From Cryobacterium sp. CG_9.6 (GTDB lineage: Bacteria; Actinomycetota; Actinomycetes; Actinomycetales; Microbacteriaceae), in the NCBI RefSeq assembly GCF_029893365.1, contig NZ_JARXUZ010000002.1, positions 123,344 through 187,343 of the forward strand: a DNA stretch of 64,000 nucleotides, written 5' to 3'. Under the pieces are notes generated by a model. The model searched no databases and had not been told where the DNA came from. It was given only the letters and a program-made list of their open reading frames with translations. The position numbers and the translations under genes are program-made. Below are positions 25,512 through 33,872 of the stretch, one piece after another. Within the stretch, counting starts at the first letter, position 1. The number at the start of each line of letters is the position of its first letter.

Positions 25512-28511
25512 CTAGTGGGGGGTATTCGGGTTTCTGAGGGGGCGCAGGCCTTCTTTGGGGAGGTCGCTGGTGCTGAAGCGGTAGCGGCCGAGGAGATTGA
25601 TGTGGTCGCGGATCAGGGGTGAGAGTCGGGCGACGTCGGTGTCGTTGACGGGGTAGCCCTCGGCACGGAGTTGGTTCACGACGGCGTCGATGTAGCGGGT
25701 GTTCCAGAGGACGATGGCGTTGACGACAAGTCCGAGGGCGCCGAGTTGATCTTCCTGGCCTTCTCGGTAGCGTTGCCGGAGTTGGCCTCGTTGCCCGTGG
25801 AAGACGTCGCGGGCGAGGGCGTGGCGGCTTTCGGTGCGGTTGAGTTGGGTGAGGATCCGGCGTCGGTAACTGTCGTCGTCTAGGTACGCGAGTAGGTAGG
25901 TGGTCTTGGCGATGCGCCCGTATTCGGCGAGGGCACGGCCCAGGGGTGTGGGGCGGCCTTGACCTTGGAGGACGCGGAGGAGTTCTGAGGCTTTCACTGT
26001 CCCCGTCGCCAGGCTCCCGGCGATGCGGAGCAGGTCGTCCCAGTGGGTAGCGATCAGGGCCGTGTTAATGCGGTGGGTGGCGAGGTCGTTGAGGGGGCCG
26101 TAGTCGGCGTCACGGTTGATGCGCCAGAACCGGGTCCCGCCGATATCGGCCAGCCGGGGACTGAATTGGTAGCCGTTGAGGCGGAAGAGGCCGAAGACTT
26201 GGTCGGAGTAGCCGGCGGTGTCGGTCATGAGCTCGGTGGGTTGCAGACCGGTTTGTTGCTCGAGGAGGCCGTCGAGGATGTAGAGGCTGTCGCGAAGGGT
26301 TCCGGGAATGACGATCCCGTGGAAGCCGGAGAATTGGTCGGAGAGGAAGTTGAGGTAGGTGATCCCACGGCCGGCACCGAAGTAGCGGGGATTGGGGCCG
26401 GCGTTCAGAGTGCGGACGGGGACGACGAAGCGGATGCCGTCGGCGGAGGCGACGTCGCCGCCACCCCAGAATGCCGTGATGGGGATCGTACTTTGCATCT
26501 CCACGAGGCGGGCATTGGCTGCCGCGATCGTTTCGGTGCGGATGTAGTTCTGATCAGTCCAGGAGAGCCGGGCGCGGGTGAGAGCCGGGTTGTCGGGGTG
26601 GACCACCGGTTCCAGACCGACGTTGCATGCTTCGGCCAGTAGGACGGCGCAGATGCTGAGGTGAAGGTTCTGGGCGCTGGTGTTCCCCTCGGAGACATGC
26701 GTGAACTCGCCCGGGAACCTGGTCCAGCCGGCAACTTCGAGAATTTGGTCGGGGAGGTCCACGCGCGGGATCCTCGCGTTGACCGCATCGCGGAGAGCGG
26801 CGAGGGAGGCGGGTTCCTCGAGCCGGTCCAGCGGCGTCAGAACTGGTCTGGCGCGGCCGTCGATGGATTCGATCCGGACGGCGGGGTTGTCGTGGAGGCG
26901 GGAGGCGACCGCACGGTAGGCGTCGTCGAGCTCGGCCGCGAGGGTGGTGATCTGTTGGTCGGCGTCGAGGCTGTGTCCGTAGCCGGCGGCGATCTGTGGC
27001 CGCGCGGTTTCCCACGCGACGCCCTCGAGCAGTTTCGCTCGCGGGTCGCCCCACCGGTCGCTTCCCGGCACGAAAACGTCCCGTCGCCGCAGACTCTCCC
27101 GCAGCTTCTCCAGCACCAGGAACGTGTAGGCGCGGCGATTCAGGAATCCGTTTTCGTCCTCGATGCGATGCCGCCAGACGCCGGTCGCCAGATCTATCGA
27201 TACAGCGTCGACGCGGATGTTGTGGCGGCCTTCAAGGCGTCGGAGCGCGTCGAACGCTTCCAGCGTCGCCTCGCCGCCGGGAGCGGCGCGCAGCTGGAGT
27301 GTCCGCAGCAGTGCCGGCAGGAACCGACGCACCGACGTGTATCGGGTCATCAGATCGTTCAGGTGCACGTCGGCCGGGTCGACGTTGATCTGGGCGAGGG
27401 TTGCGACGGCCGCCTCGAGGTCGTTCCGGGACACGTGCTGGGTGATCGCGGCCCACAGCGCCAACACATCACCCTCGGGCGGGTCGAGGAGAACCTGGAC
27501 CGCTTGTGAGAGCGCCCACGCGGCACTGTCCACAGCGGGTTGAGAGCGGGCGCGTTCGTTCTTCCCGGCCTTCTCGGCGCGGGAGAGGAGGCTCCCGAGG
27601 AGCTGATCGAGCAGATCAAGAGCATCGTCGGTTGCTGCGATCTCCAGCTGTTGGGCCGCGGCGAGCAACGTCGCGATCCGCCTGGGCTTCGTCATCCGGG
27701 CGAGGGTCTGCGCCTTCGCGACGACCCCGTACCGGGCCAGAGCCGCCACACGGCTGGGCGGGATCGGTGAGACGTCCACATTCCCGACCCCGATCGCCCG
27801 GATGCTGTCCAACCGCTCCAGTGCACCCAGCAGGCCGCTGGCTGACACTCGTGTCGGCGCCCGACGTAGCCGGTCCAACACCGACGACCGTTCTCCTGTT
27901 CGGGTCACGAGAAGCTCCTCGAGCCGTGCCTGCTGCACCCGATTGGGCAACGACGCGAGCTCGTCCCACACTCGCACGTTGCTTTGCTCGCGGGCCTGCG
28001 CGATAGCCCGGAGCAGCGTTGACGGACGGGGAAGGAGAATCTTGGCCTCCAACAGCCATGCCGTCGCCAAGTCGAATAACACTGTCGGCCGTTCCGCTCC
28101 GATCTTGACGCGCGCCTGCAACCAGCCGGTGAACCCTGCCTGGCTGTCCTCGGCGGCGAAGTCGCGGTACCCGTACGCCGATTGGATCTCGCCAGCATGG
28201 AGACGATTCGTGCCCTCACGCCGGGCATAGTCGTGCAGCACCCGCCAATCAGGGATCTCGAGCTGGCCGGCGAGATACTCCGCAACGACCCGCGGGACCT
28301 CAGCCGGGTTGGGAAGGAAAACCCCCAAGAACCGCACCGTCCCGATCTGGGCGGCGAATCCGAGCCGGTTATGCGCTCCACGCCGGCCCGCGATCAGCGC
28401 CCGATCACGAGCACTGAGATGGAAGAAACGATCAAGCTGCCCCTGATCCGGATCCGCGGAGTACCGGGCATATCGCTCCTGCTGACCCGTCGACACAAAA
28501 CTAACCGGCAC
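25512..28511 (-). CDS. tnpA: Tn3-family transposase TnpA
   Basis: About 999 residues from GTG 28511 (VPVSFVSTGQQERYARYSAD), the standard Tn3 transposase opening (LDRFFHLSARDRALI). Typical landmarks follow: VRFLGVFLPNPAEVP, YFGAGRGITYLNFLSDQFSG, TDTAGYSDQVFGLFRLNGYQ with a catalytic Asp, RLADIGGTRFWR, and LVVNAIVLWNTRYIDAVVNQ near the end with the conserved catalytic Glu region downstream. The length is full size and no frame break was seen. The residues upstream of GTG 28511 in the open frame are not part of the family. Confidence 0.93.
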   Translation of the reverse strand: MPVSFVSTGQQERYARYSADPDQGQLDRFFHLSARDRALIAGRRGAHNRLGFAAQIGTVRFLGVFLPNPAEVPRVVAEYLAGQLEIPDWRVLHDYARREGTNRLHAGEIQSAYGYRDFAAEDSQAGFTGWLQARVKIGAERPTVLFDLATAWLLEAKILLPRPSTLLRAIAQAREQSNVRVWDELASLPNRVQQARLEELLVTRTGERSSVLDRLRRAPTRVSASGLLGALERLDSIRAIGVGNVDVSPIPPSRVAALARYGVVAKAQTLARMTKPRRIATLLAAAQQLEIAATDDALDLLDQLLGSLLSRAEKAGKNERARSQPAVDSAAWALSQAVQVLLDPPEGDVLALWAAITQHVSRNDLEAAVATLAQINVDPADVHLNDLMTRYTSVRRFLPALLRTLQLRAAPGGEATLEAFDALRRLEGRHNIRVDAVSIDLATGVWRHRIEDENGFLNRRAYTFLVLEKLRESLRRRDVFVPGSDRWGDPRAKLLEGVAWETARPQIAAGYGHSLDADQQITTLAAELDDAYRAVASRLHDNPAVRIESIDGRARPVLTPLDRLEEPASLAALRDAVNARIPRVDLPDQILEVAGWTRFPGEFTHVSEGNTSAQNLHLSICAVLLAEACNVGLEPVVHPDNPALTRARLSWTDQNYIRTETIAAANARLVEMQSTIPITAFWGGGDVASADGIRFVVPVRTLNAGPNPRYFGAGRGITYLNFLSDQFSGFHGIVIPGTLRDSLYILDGLLEQQTGLQPTELMTDTAGYSDQVFGLFRLNGYQFSPRLADIGGTRFWRINRDADYGPLNDLATHRINTALIATHWDDLLRIAGSLATGTVKASELLRVLQGQGRPTPLGRALAEYGRIAKTTYLLAYLDDDSYRRRILTQLNRTESRHALARDVFHGQRGQLRQRYREGQEDQLGALGLVVNAIVLWNTRYIDAVVNQLRAEGYPVNDTDVARLSPLIRDHINLLGRYRFSTSDLPKEGLRPLRNPNTPH

Positions 28512-28654
28512 AGGGTTTCCTCGGCATCCGCTTATGTCGACAAACGATCCTCTACCGACGTTCCACCCTACCGACGACACGCCGCCGAAATCGCGTCGAC
28601 AACTCGCGTCGGAAAACAACGACGAAAAACCCGCGCCGCCGATATTCTCGACAC
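28512..28654. promoter_or_regulatory. Probable res site of the Tn3 element
   Basis: The 143 bases between divergent tnpA and tnpR contain repeated TGTCGA/TCGACA-type elements (for example TATGTCGACAAACG near 28534, GCGTCGACAACTCG near 28594, TCTCGACACATG at the tnpR start). This layout fits a multi-subsite resolvase res region that also holds both promoters. Subsite limits cannot be fixed by eye. Confidence 0.5.
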
Positions 28655-29224
28655 ATGCTTATCGGATACGCCCGAGTCTCCACACCCGACCAGAACATTG
28701 ACCACCAAATCGACGCCCTCACCCGCGCCGGCGTCGAACCCGACAACGTCTACACCGACCGCGCGAGCGGGGCACGGGCCAATCGCCCCGAACTCGACAA
28801 AGCCCTCGCCTCCGCAAACCGTGCCGGTGATCAACTCGTCATCACCCGCCTCGACAGGCTCGGCCGATCCGTGCTCCACCTCGTCACCCTCGGCGCGGCC
28901 CTTCAACAGCGCGGAGTCGGACTGCGAGTACTCGAGCAAGGCATCGACACCACCACTTCGGAAGGCCGCGCCATGTTTGGGATGCTGTCCGTTTTGGCCG
29001 AGTTCCAGCGAGAACTCATCATCGCCAACACCCAAGACGGCCTCGCAGCCGCCCGCGCCCGGGGCCGCATCGGGGGCCGACGCCCGAAACTAACCACCGA
29101 ACAAGGCGCCCACGCACGAGAGCTGTACGAAGGCCGGAAACACACCGTCCAGCAAATCGCAGATCTACTCCGCATCCCCCGCACAACCGTTTACGGCTAC
29201 CTCAACCCCAAAACCCACGCTTAG
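28655..29224 (+). CDS. tnpR: Serine resolvase TnpR
   Basis: 189-residue serine recombinase that resolves Tn3 cointegrates at res. The catalytic Ser lies in IGYARVSTPDQN. Other landmarks are ITRLDRLGRSVLHL, GRAMFGMLSVLAEFQRELI and a C-terminal helix-turn-helix (TVQQIADLLRIPRTTVYGYL). The stop overlaps the inner end of the right inverted repeat. It is divergent from tnpA. Confidence 0.95.
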   Translation: MLIGYARVSTPDQNIDHQIDALTRAGVEPDNVYTDRASGARANRPELDKALASANRAGDQLVITRLDRLGRSVLHLVTLGAALQQRGVGLRVLEQGIDTTTSEGRAMFGMLSVLAEFQRELIIANTQDGLAAARARGRIGGRRPKLTTEQGAHARELYEGRKHTVQQIADLLRIPRTTVYGYLNPKTHA

Positions 29225-29257
29225 CGCACGTTTTCGTTCCATTACTACTCAGACCCC

Positions 29258-29499
29258 GGTCCCCCCTGAACCTGCCCGCCACCGTGCTCACCCACCTCCT
29301 CGGCAGCCCGACCGTCATCTTCGGAACCGCCATCGCCGTCAGCGTCACCGGCGACGGTGAAACCGTCGGCCTCACCGACCGGCAGGTCGCCCGGATCCAG
29401 AAAGCACTCGCACACAAACCCGACGAGGGCACCATCGACACCCTCGTCGACAGCCTCTCCCCGTTCCCCACCGTCGTCGGCATGCTCCGCAACATCTAA
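29258..29499 (+). pseudogene. 3' fragment of an unknown gene
   Basis: An open frame enters from the Tn3 end and reads SPLNLPATVLTHLLGSPTVI, FGTAIAVSVTGDGETVGLTD, RQVARIQKALAHKPDEGTID, ending VVGMLRNI at 29499. The composition is protein-like and no start is needed if it is the C-terminus of a gene whose 5' part was removed when the transposon junction formed. The family is not recognised. A GC-rich hairpin follows the stop. Confidence 0.45.
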
Positions 29500-29506
29500 C
29501 CCCGAC

Positions 29507-29537
29507 CACCGGCTGGCCCCACGAGGGCCAGCCGGTG
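29507..29537 (+). terminator. Hairpin terminator
   Basis: A perfect 13-bp stem, CACCGGCTGGCCC / GGGCCAGCCGGTG, with a 5-base loop, 7 bases after the preceding stop. No U-run follows, so termination efficiency is uncertain. Confidence 0.6.
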
Positions 29538-29727
29538 AGGGGTGACCCCCTCACACTCCCCCACCAGCAGCTGGCACGGAGGCCGGACCCGACGAGCTGG
29601 CTAGGCCAGGTCATATCGACATTCGGCCGCTTGGCACTGGATCGGAGTTCGTTTCAGGCCCGTCCCGGCCCCGGTCCGATGGAAAGACCGTGAGGGCAAC
29701 CCCTCATGGTCCTGCGTGGAAGTAATA

Positions 29728-29817
29728 CAATACTTGTTTGTATTGCAAGTATTGCAAGTATTGCAAGTATTGCAAGTATTGCAAGTATTGCAAGTAGTGC
29801 AAGTATTGCAAGTATTG
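29728..29817. repeat. 9-bp iterons upstream of parA (candidate centromere)
   Basis: Eight contiguous copies of TATTGCAAG from 29741 to 29812 (the seventh is TAGTGCAAG), followed by a partial copy. One inverted copy, CAATACTTG, lies at 29728-29736. A further CAAGTATTG is at 29922-29930. The spacing is exactly 9 bp with no spacers. An AT-rich iteron block just upstream of parA and a small DNA-binding partner gene is the usual place for a plasmid parS/centromere site. Confidence 0.85.
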
Positions 29818-29912
29818 TGTTTATTGTGAAATAATGAATTATTGTCTTGTTGGCGTGTTAATAAAAGCAATATTCGCAAACAAGGCAATAGTTGAAAGAC
29901 AATCAACCCTAT

Positions 29913-29935
29913 AAACACAAACAAGTATTGTGTTT
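29913..29935. promoter_or_regulatory. Inverted repeat upstream of parA (candidate operator)
   Basis: AAACACAA (29913-29920) and TTGTGTTT (29928-29935) form an 8-bp inverted repeat with a 7-base centre that includes one iteron-like CAAGTATTG. It ends 26 bases before the parA start, a suitable place for autoregulation. Confidence 0.5.
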
Positions 29936-29961
29936 ATTGACTTTCGAGAGAGGCAAGAACC

Positions 29962-30843
29962 GTGGTCCACACAGCAGTCATAGCGAACAACAAGGGTGGC
30001 GTGTCCAAGACGGAGCTGACCGTACAGCTCGCCGCTGCGCTCGCTCGAGCAGGCCAGCGGATTCTCGTCGTAGACATGGATCCACAGGCGAACGCCACAC
30101 GTCGCCTCGGCATCGAATGGAACGCCAACGAACCCATCGCCACCATGTCCGAGGTCATCAAAGCCGACCAATCAGGCGCGGGGGAGGGGGCTGTGGTCGC
30201 CTGCGGATGGATCAGCCCCGATGGAACTCCAACAGCCGAAGCGGAAAACATCGATGTTCTCCCGGCCCGGTTTGACCTGATCAACCGGGAAACCGAAGCC
30301 GGAGTCATCGGAGCTGTGAGACGGCTCCAGAAAGCACTCGACGGATGGACCGACGACTACGACATCATCCTCATCGACACTCGGCCGGACCTGGGCCACC
30401 TAGTCCAGATGTCGATGGCGGCCGCCGACACTATCATCGTTCCAACCGACCCAAACTACGACTCCGTCGAAGCAGCCATCCGCGTGAGCGACTTCGTGAC
30501 TCGTCACGCGATCGACATCGCCAACCCGACGCTCACTGTCGGCGGCATCGTCGTAACGCGACGAAAAGCCACCATCGAACACGACTACCAAATCGAGGGG
30601 CTACGCGGCCAGTTCGGGGACCTTGTGTGGAACCTCGGCGGCCTCGTAAAGATGTCCGACGGCTCAGAAATGCTCAACCCGTCCTACATTCCCGAATGGT
30701 CACGCTTCGCAGAAGCTGACGCGGCGGCTGTTTCGCTGTCCGACTGGAGCGACCGAAACGGACGCAAGACCGTCGCTCTCTATGACGCCGTCGCTCGAAC
30801 CTACCTAGCCCGCTTCCTGGGCACCAAGGGGATGGCAGCATGA
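29962..30843 (+). CDS. parA: Plasmid partition ATPase ParA
   Basis: 293 residues. Deviant Walker A NNKGGVSKTELTVQLA (about 9-17), Walker A' LVVDMDPQANAT, Walker B-type IILIDTRPDLG, and DTIIVPTDPNYDSVEAAIRV. It lacks a long N-terminal DNA-binding domain, as in type Ib ParA proteins, whose partner is a small ribbon-helix-helix protein. The start codon is preceded by GAGAGAGGCAAG. It overlaps the next gene by ATGA. It moves plasmid copies apart along the nucleoid. Confidence 0.9.
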   Translation: MVHTAVIANNKGGVSKTELTVQLAAALARAGQRILVVDMDPQANATRRLGIEWNANEPIATMSEVIKADQSGAGEGAVVACGWISPDGTPTAEAENIDVLPARFDLINRETEAGVIGAVRRLQKALDGWTDDYDIILIDTRPDLGHLVQMSMAAADTIIVPTDPNYDSVEAAIRVSDFVTRHAIDIANPTLTVGGIVVTRRKATIEHDYQIEGLRGQFGDLVWNLGGLVKMSDGSEMLNPSYIPEWSRFAEADAAAVSLSDWSDRNGRKTVALYDAVARTYLARFLGTKGMAA

Positions 30844-31226
30844 CCGCCCCCAGTCGTCGACGGCCAGGAAGCGCAAGCCCCATCAGGCTGGTGCCCGAGG
30901 TCGAAGAAGTCCGCACGCCGCCCGCCATGGAGCCTCCGCCGTCCGCTCCATCACCAACGCCCGACTCCAGTGCGTCATTGGCCCCCGCAGTGGAAAGTGA
31001 CGAGAAGAAAGCAGTCACGTTTGGGCTCCGCACGTCCCTCAAGAAGCGTGCCGAAACCGCAGTACTCCGAACCGCAGGCTACGACGGCGGCTACACATCA
31101 ATGGCCGCCCTCGTTGACGGTGCGCTCGAACGTGAACTTGCACGGCTCGCAGTCGAATTCAACGACGGTGAGCCCTTTCCTCGAAATATCGGTGGATTCC
31201 GTCAAGGCAGACCCCTCGGAAGCTAA
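30840..31226 (+). CDS. Small partition partner (ParB/ParG-like DNA-binding protein)
   Basis: 128 residues: a Pro/Ser-rich disordered N-terminus of about 55 residues, then KAVTFGLRTSLKKRAETAVL, RTAGYDGGYTSMAALVDGAL, ERELARLAVEFNDGEPF. The strand VTFGLR plus two helices is compatible with a ribbon-helix-helix dimer, and the short size with a flexible N-terminus is like type Ib partition partners. Translationally coupled to parA. It probably binds the upstream iterons; that is inference from position. Confidence 0.7.
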   Translation: MTAPSRRRPGSASPIRLVPEVEEVRTPPAMEPPPSAPSPTPDSSASLAPAVESDEKKAVTFGLRTSLKKRAETAVLRTAGYDGGYTSMAALVDGALERELARLAVEFNDGEPFPRNIGGFRQGRPLGS

Positions 31227-31508
31227 CGGCAGAGCTGGAGAGGCGCCACCCCACCACCCCGCGCCACTACGGGAACCGTCACGGAGGCCGGATCCTGATC
31301 GAGCCGCTGCGCGGCGCTGTAAGAGCCTTTCGGTTTCACCTGTCTGGCTGATCATCGTAGCTTCCTCCCGTGCCTGCGTTCCGGGCTTTCGCGGCATATC
31401 CTCGCTGCGTTCCGGTATTCCACGACCCGGCACTACGGCACTCACGGTCGCTATCGATTTCTCTTGCCAGCTAGGCAAAAAAATTGTTGGTAGAGAGGGA
31501 GCAAGATC
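31227..31508. other. Non-coding gap of 282 bases
   Basis: No gene or strong hairpin seen. It should contain the promoter of the nrdH-ssb unit, since a ribosome-binding site (GAGAGGGAG) lies just before ATG 31509. Confidence 0.4.
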
Positions 31509-31760
31509 ATGAGTGAGATGGTGACGGTTTACAGTAAGCCGCGGTGTGTGCAGTGCACCGCTACGTACCGGTACTTGGATGCGCGGGGGATTGAGTATCA
31601 GGTTGTCGACCTGACTGAGAGTGAGGCAGCGTTGGCGTATGTGTCTGAGGACTTGGGTTATTTCGCGGCGCCGGTGGTGGTGGTGGTGGATGATCAGAAT
31701 CATTGGTCGGGTTTTCGTCCTGACCGTATCGACCTCATCGGTGCGGAGGCCGCCTCATGA
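31509..31760 (+). CDS. NrdH-like redoxin (glutaredoxin family)
   Basis: 83 residues with thioredoxin fold: MVTVYSKPRCVQCTATYRYL with the redox-active CVQC, then ARGIEYQVVDLTESEAALAY, the cis-Pro element FAAPVVVVV and a WSGFRPDRID end, all typical of NrdH. NrdH reduces class Ib ribonucleotide reductase; plasmid copies often occur without an nrdE/F pair, as here. The start ATG has a good ribosome-binding site. The stop overlaps the next start (ATGA). Confidence 0.85.
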   Translation: MSEMVTVYSKPRCVQCTATYRYLDARGIEYQVVDLTESEAALAYVSEDLGYFAAPVVVVVDDQNHWSGFRPDRIDLIGAEAAS

Positions 31761-32467
31761 ACGAGGCAGAGGGGCCGCCGGCCGGGACTCCGGAGGACGA
31801 CAGTTACCGGGCGGGGTGGTTGGCGGGGCATGCTGCCCGGCAGGTCGAGGTCGACGAGCTCGAAACGTTGGCGGATCGGTACTACCGGGCGGCGTTTGAT
31901 GATGAGCGTCGGATCCCGCGGGAGATCGTCAGTTACGAGGAGCTCGAGCAACGCCGGCGCCTGAGTGAGCCGCCGCGTGAAGTGACCCGCAGTGAGGCCC
32001 TCGCCTCGTGGGGTATTGACGAGGACCCACCCGCACGAACCGTCACCGTGCAGGGCTCGCCGTCGCCGGCGGGGACAACGAACCGGTCGAGCAGGAGGAG
32101 CACCATGAGTACCAGAATCATCATCGGGAACCTGGCGAGTGACCCGGAGGCTGTGCAGGCCGGCCGGGTGCAGATTGTGAAGCTTCGCGTGGTCGAGAAC
32201 ACGGGGGAGTATCGGCAGGGCGCGTGGGTGGAGCATGAGGCGCCGACGACGCATTTTGTGGAAGCAAAATTTGAGCTCGGGCAGAACACCCTCGACACCC
32301 TCCACAAAGGTGATGCCGTGATCGTCGTCGGGCAGGAGCACACCGTCTCCTGGGGTCAAGGCGCGCAGAAACGGTACGGGCGCGTCATCGACGCCGACGC
32401 CATCGGCCCCAACCTCACCCGCGCCACCGCGACCATCCAACGCCGCAGCACGCCCACACCCGCATAA
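31757..32467 (+). CDS. Unknown N-terminal domain read in frame into an SSB domain
   Basis: 236 codons without a stop. Residues 1-116 (SYRAGWLAGHAARQVEVDEL, TLADRYYRAAFDDERRIPRE, SYEELEQRRRLSEPPREVTR) form a charged, unrecognised region. Residue 117 is the natural SSB start. Either this is a fusion protein, or an upstream gene has lost its stop and now reads through. It overlaps nrdH by ATGA, so the upstream part is translationally coupled. A ribosome-binding site (GAGGAGCACC) before the internal ATG suggests SSB is also made alone. Confidence 0.6.
   Translation: MNEAEGPPAGTPEDDSYRAGWLAGHAARQVEVDELETLADRYYRAAFDDERRIPREIVSYEELEQRRRLSEPPREVTRSEALASWGIDEDPPARTVTVQGSPSPAGTTNRSSRRSTMSTRIIIGNLASDPEAVQAGRVQIVKLRVVENTGEYRQGAWVEHEAPTTHFVEAKFELGQNTLDTLHKGDAVIVVGQEHTVSWGQGAQKRYGRVIDADAIGPNLTRATATIQRRSTPTPA
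32105..32467 (+). CDS. ssb: Single-stranded DNA-binding protein (internal start)
   Basis: From ATG 32105: MSTRIIIGNLASDPEAVQAG, VQIVKLRVVENTGEYRQGAW, THFVEAKFELGQNTLDTLHK, GDAVIVVGQEHTVSWGQGAQ, RVIDADAIGPNLTRATATIQ. This is the OB fold of plasmid SSB proteins, with GNL..DPE at the start and the K/R-rich second half. It lacks the acidic C-terminal tip that recruits partners, ending PTPA instead. The preceding GGAG supports independent initiation. It is in the same frame as the preceding 116 codons. Confidence 0.8.
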   Translation: MSTRIIIGNLASDPEAVQAGRVQIVKLRVVENTGEYRQGAWVEHEAPTTHFVEAKFELGQNTLDTLHKGDAVIVVGQEHTVSWGQGAQKRYGRVIDADAIGPNLTRATATIQRRSTPTPA

Positions 32468-32706
32468 ACCTGCGGCGGCGCGTGACCGCCCGCCCCTGAC
32501 CGGCGCCGGCGAGGTCGCCACCGCCTGCGACCGCCCGGGCCCAGTCGGTGGCAGGTGAAGCGTCCAGGCGCTACCGCTGGGACGCGCGGCTTTGCCGCGC
32601 CCGCAACAGGCTTCGCGGCGCCGTGTGGGTCTCTGCCCGCGGTTCGGCTGGCTCCTCCAGCCGGCCGCCGCGCTGGCTGCTCAGGCGAGCCTTCGCGCAA
32701 TAACGT

Positions 32707-32760
32707 AAAACGTATTACGTTTTCGTTTCGTTATTACGTTTCGTGTTAGAATAACGTTAT
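32707..32760. promoter_or_regulatory. Palindromic operators of the KfrA-like gene
   Basis: A perfect 17-bp palindrome, AAAACGTATTACGTTTT (32707-32723, 8-1-8), is followed by a half site TTACGTTTCG near 32734 and a second perfect palindrome, ATAACGTTAT (32751-32760). The last overlaps the start codon of the next gene. ACGT cores repeat throughout. The arrangement suggests strong autoregulation. Confidence 0.75.
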
Positions 32761-33856
32761 GGATATCATGGAGACTCCCGCTGACGTGCGCACGTGCCGT
32801 TTCCCCGGCTGTGACCGCCCGGCGGCGGCGGGGGAGTCCGGTTCGGGCCGGCCTCCCGAGTACTGCGACGATCCCGCCCACAACCGGGCGGCGGCTTGGC
32901 GTGCCCGGCAGGCGCAGCGCGGCACCGTCACAGCGCCGGCCAAGGTCGATGGCCGGCCCGTGGATTCTGCTCGGCAGCGGGCGAGCGAGATCCGGTCGCA
33001 GGTGTCCGGGATGATCGAACACCTCGAAGGCCAGCTGCGCGTCCTGGTCGAGGAGCTCGGCACAGTGGGGGACCTCGACGCCGCCGAGGCACAAGCTGAG
33101 TCTGTCGCCAGCGATGCCGCCGAAGCCGTCGCCACGGCGACAGCTCGCGCCACGAGGGCTGAGCAAGCTCAGCGCCGTGCGGAAGCCGAACGAGTGGACG
33201 CTGACGCCCTCACCGCTGAAGCCCTTGCGGGCAGTGAACTCCTCGAGCACGCCCTGGCCGAAGCGCAGGAGAACGCGCTGGCCACCGAAACGGCGCGCCT
33301 GCAGCTCGTCGAAGAACTCGCCGACACTATTGCTGCCGCGGCAGCGGACCGTGAGAGCAACCGCACCACCGTGGCGGGCCTTGAAACAGAACTCACCACG
33401 CTGCGGGGGAGCCTAGCTGAAGAGCAGCGCGACCACGCTGCTACCGCTGCGCGGTTGGTAACCATGACCGCTACCGCCGCTACAGCCGAGGGCCGGGCTA
33501 CGGCGGCTGTGGCGACGGCTACTGCCGCGACGGAACGCGCCGAGCGGGCTGAGGCGCACGTGCAGGCCGGGCGTGACCAGGTCGACGCCCTCCGCACGGA
33601 ACTCTCTGCTGAACGCGACCGTGCCGGCGCTGCGAGTTCGCAGGTCGCCGTGCTGACCATCGAACGCGACAACGCCTTGGCCGCGATCATCCGCGAACGT
33701 GAATACGCGGACCAACGCATTGCCGACTTCCGCGCGTACGAACGAGACGAGCACGAACCTGAGAACACCGACGGATCCGCCCCCAGCTCGGCTGCTCCCG
33801 CTGGGAAGAAGAGAGCCAAGAGCACCCCGCAGACAGGCGACAAGGCGCACTCCTAG
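32759..33856 (+). CDS. KfrA-like coiled-coil plasmid protein
   Basis: 365 residues. The N-terminus has a possible zinc-binding or DNA-binding module (CRFPGCDRP, PPEYCDDPAHNRAAAWRARQ). From about residue 75 to 335 it is a long Ala/Glu/Arg-rich coiled coil with a frequent TATAATAEGRATAA-type alanine repeat. The tail is basic (GKKRAKSTPQTGDKA). Plasmid KfrA-type proteins bind their own promoter and form filaments or aid partition. Palindromic operators run directly into the start ATG 32759, which leaves no space for an ordinary ribosome-binding site. Confidence 0.7.
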   Translation: MDIMETPADVRTCRFPGCDRPAAAGESGSGRPPEYCDDPAHNRAAAWRARQAQRGTVTAPAKVDGRPVDSARQRASEIRSQVSGMIEHLEGQLRVLVEELGTVGDLDAAEAQAESVASDAAEAVATATARATRAEQAQRRAEAERVDADALTAEALAGSELLEHALAEAQENALATETARLQLVEELADTIAAAAADRESNRTTVAGLETELTTLRGSLAEEQRDHAATAARLVTMTATAATAEGRATAAVATATAATERAERAEAHVQAGRDQVDALRTELSAERDRAGAASSQVAVLTIERDNALAAIIREREYADQRIADFRAYERDEHEPENTDGSAPSSAAPAGKKRAKSTPQTGDKAHS

Positions 33857-33872
33857 CCAGTACCCTGCCGCC

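Larger units (their letters stand above)
25466..29257. mobile_element. Tn3-family transposon
   Basis: A 3,792-bp element bounded by perfect 38-bp inverted repeats (25466-25503 and 29220-29257; outer bases GGGGTCTGAGTAGTAATGGA). It carries tnpA and a divergent tnpR with a res-type interval between them. The 5 bases outside the ends differ (GAGTT left, GGTCC right), so there is no target duplication here. Confidence 0.93.

Noticed and set aside
29741..29812. Short repeat array resembling a CRISPR
   Set aside because: Units are 9 bp and contiguous without spacers, and no cas genes are present; iterons fit better.
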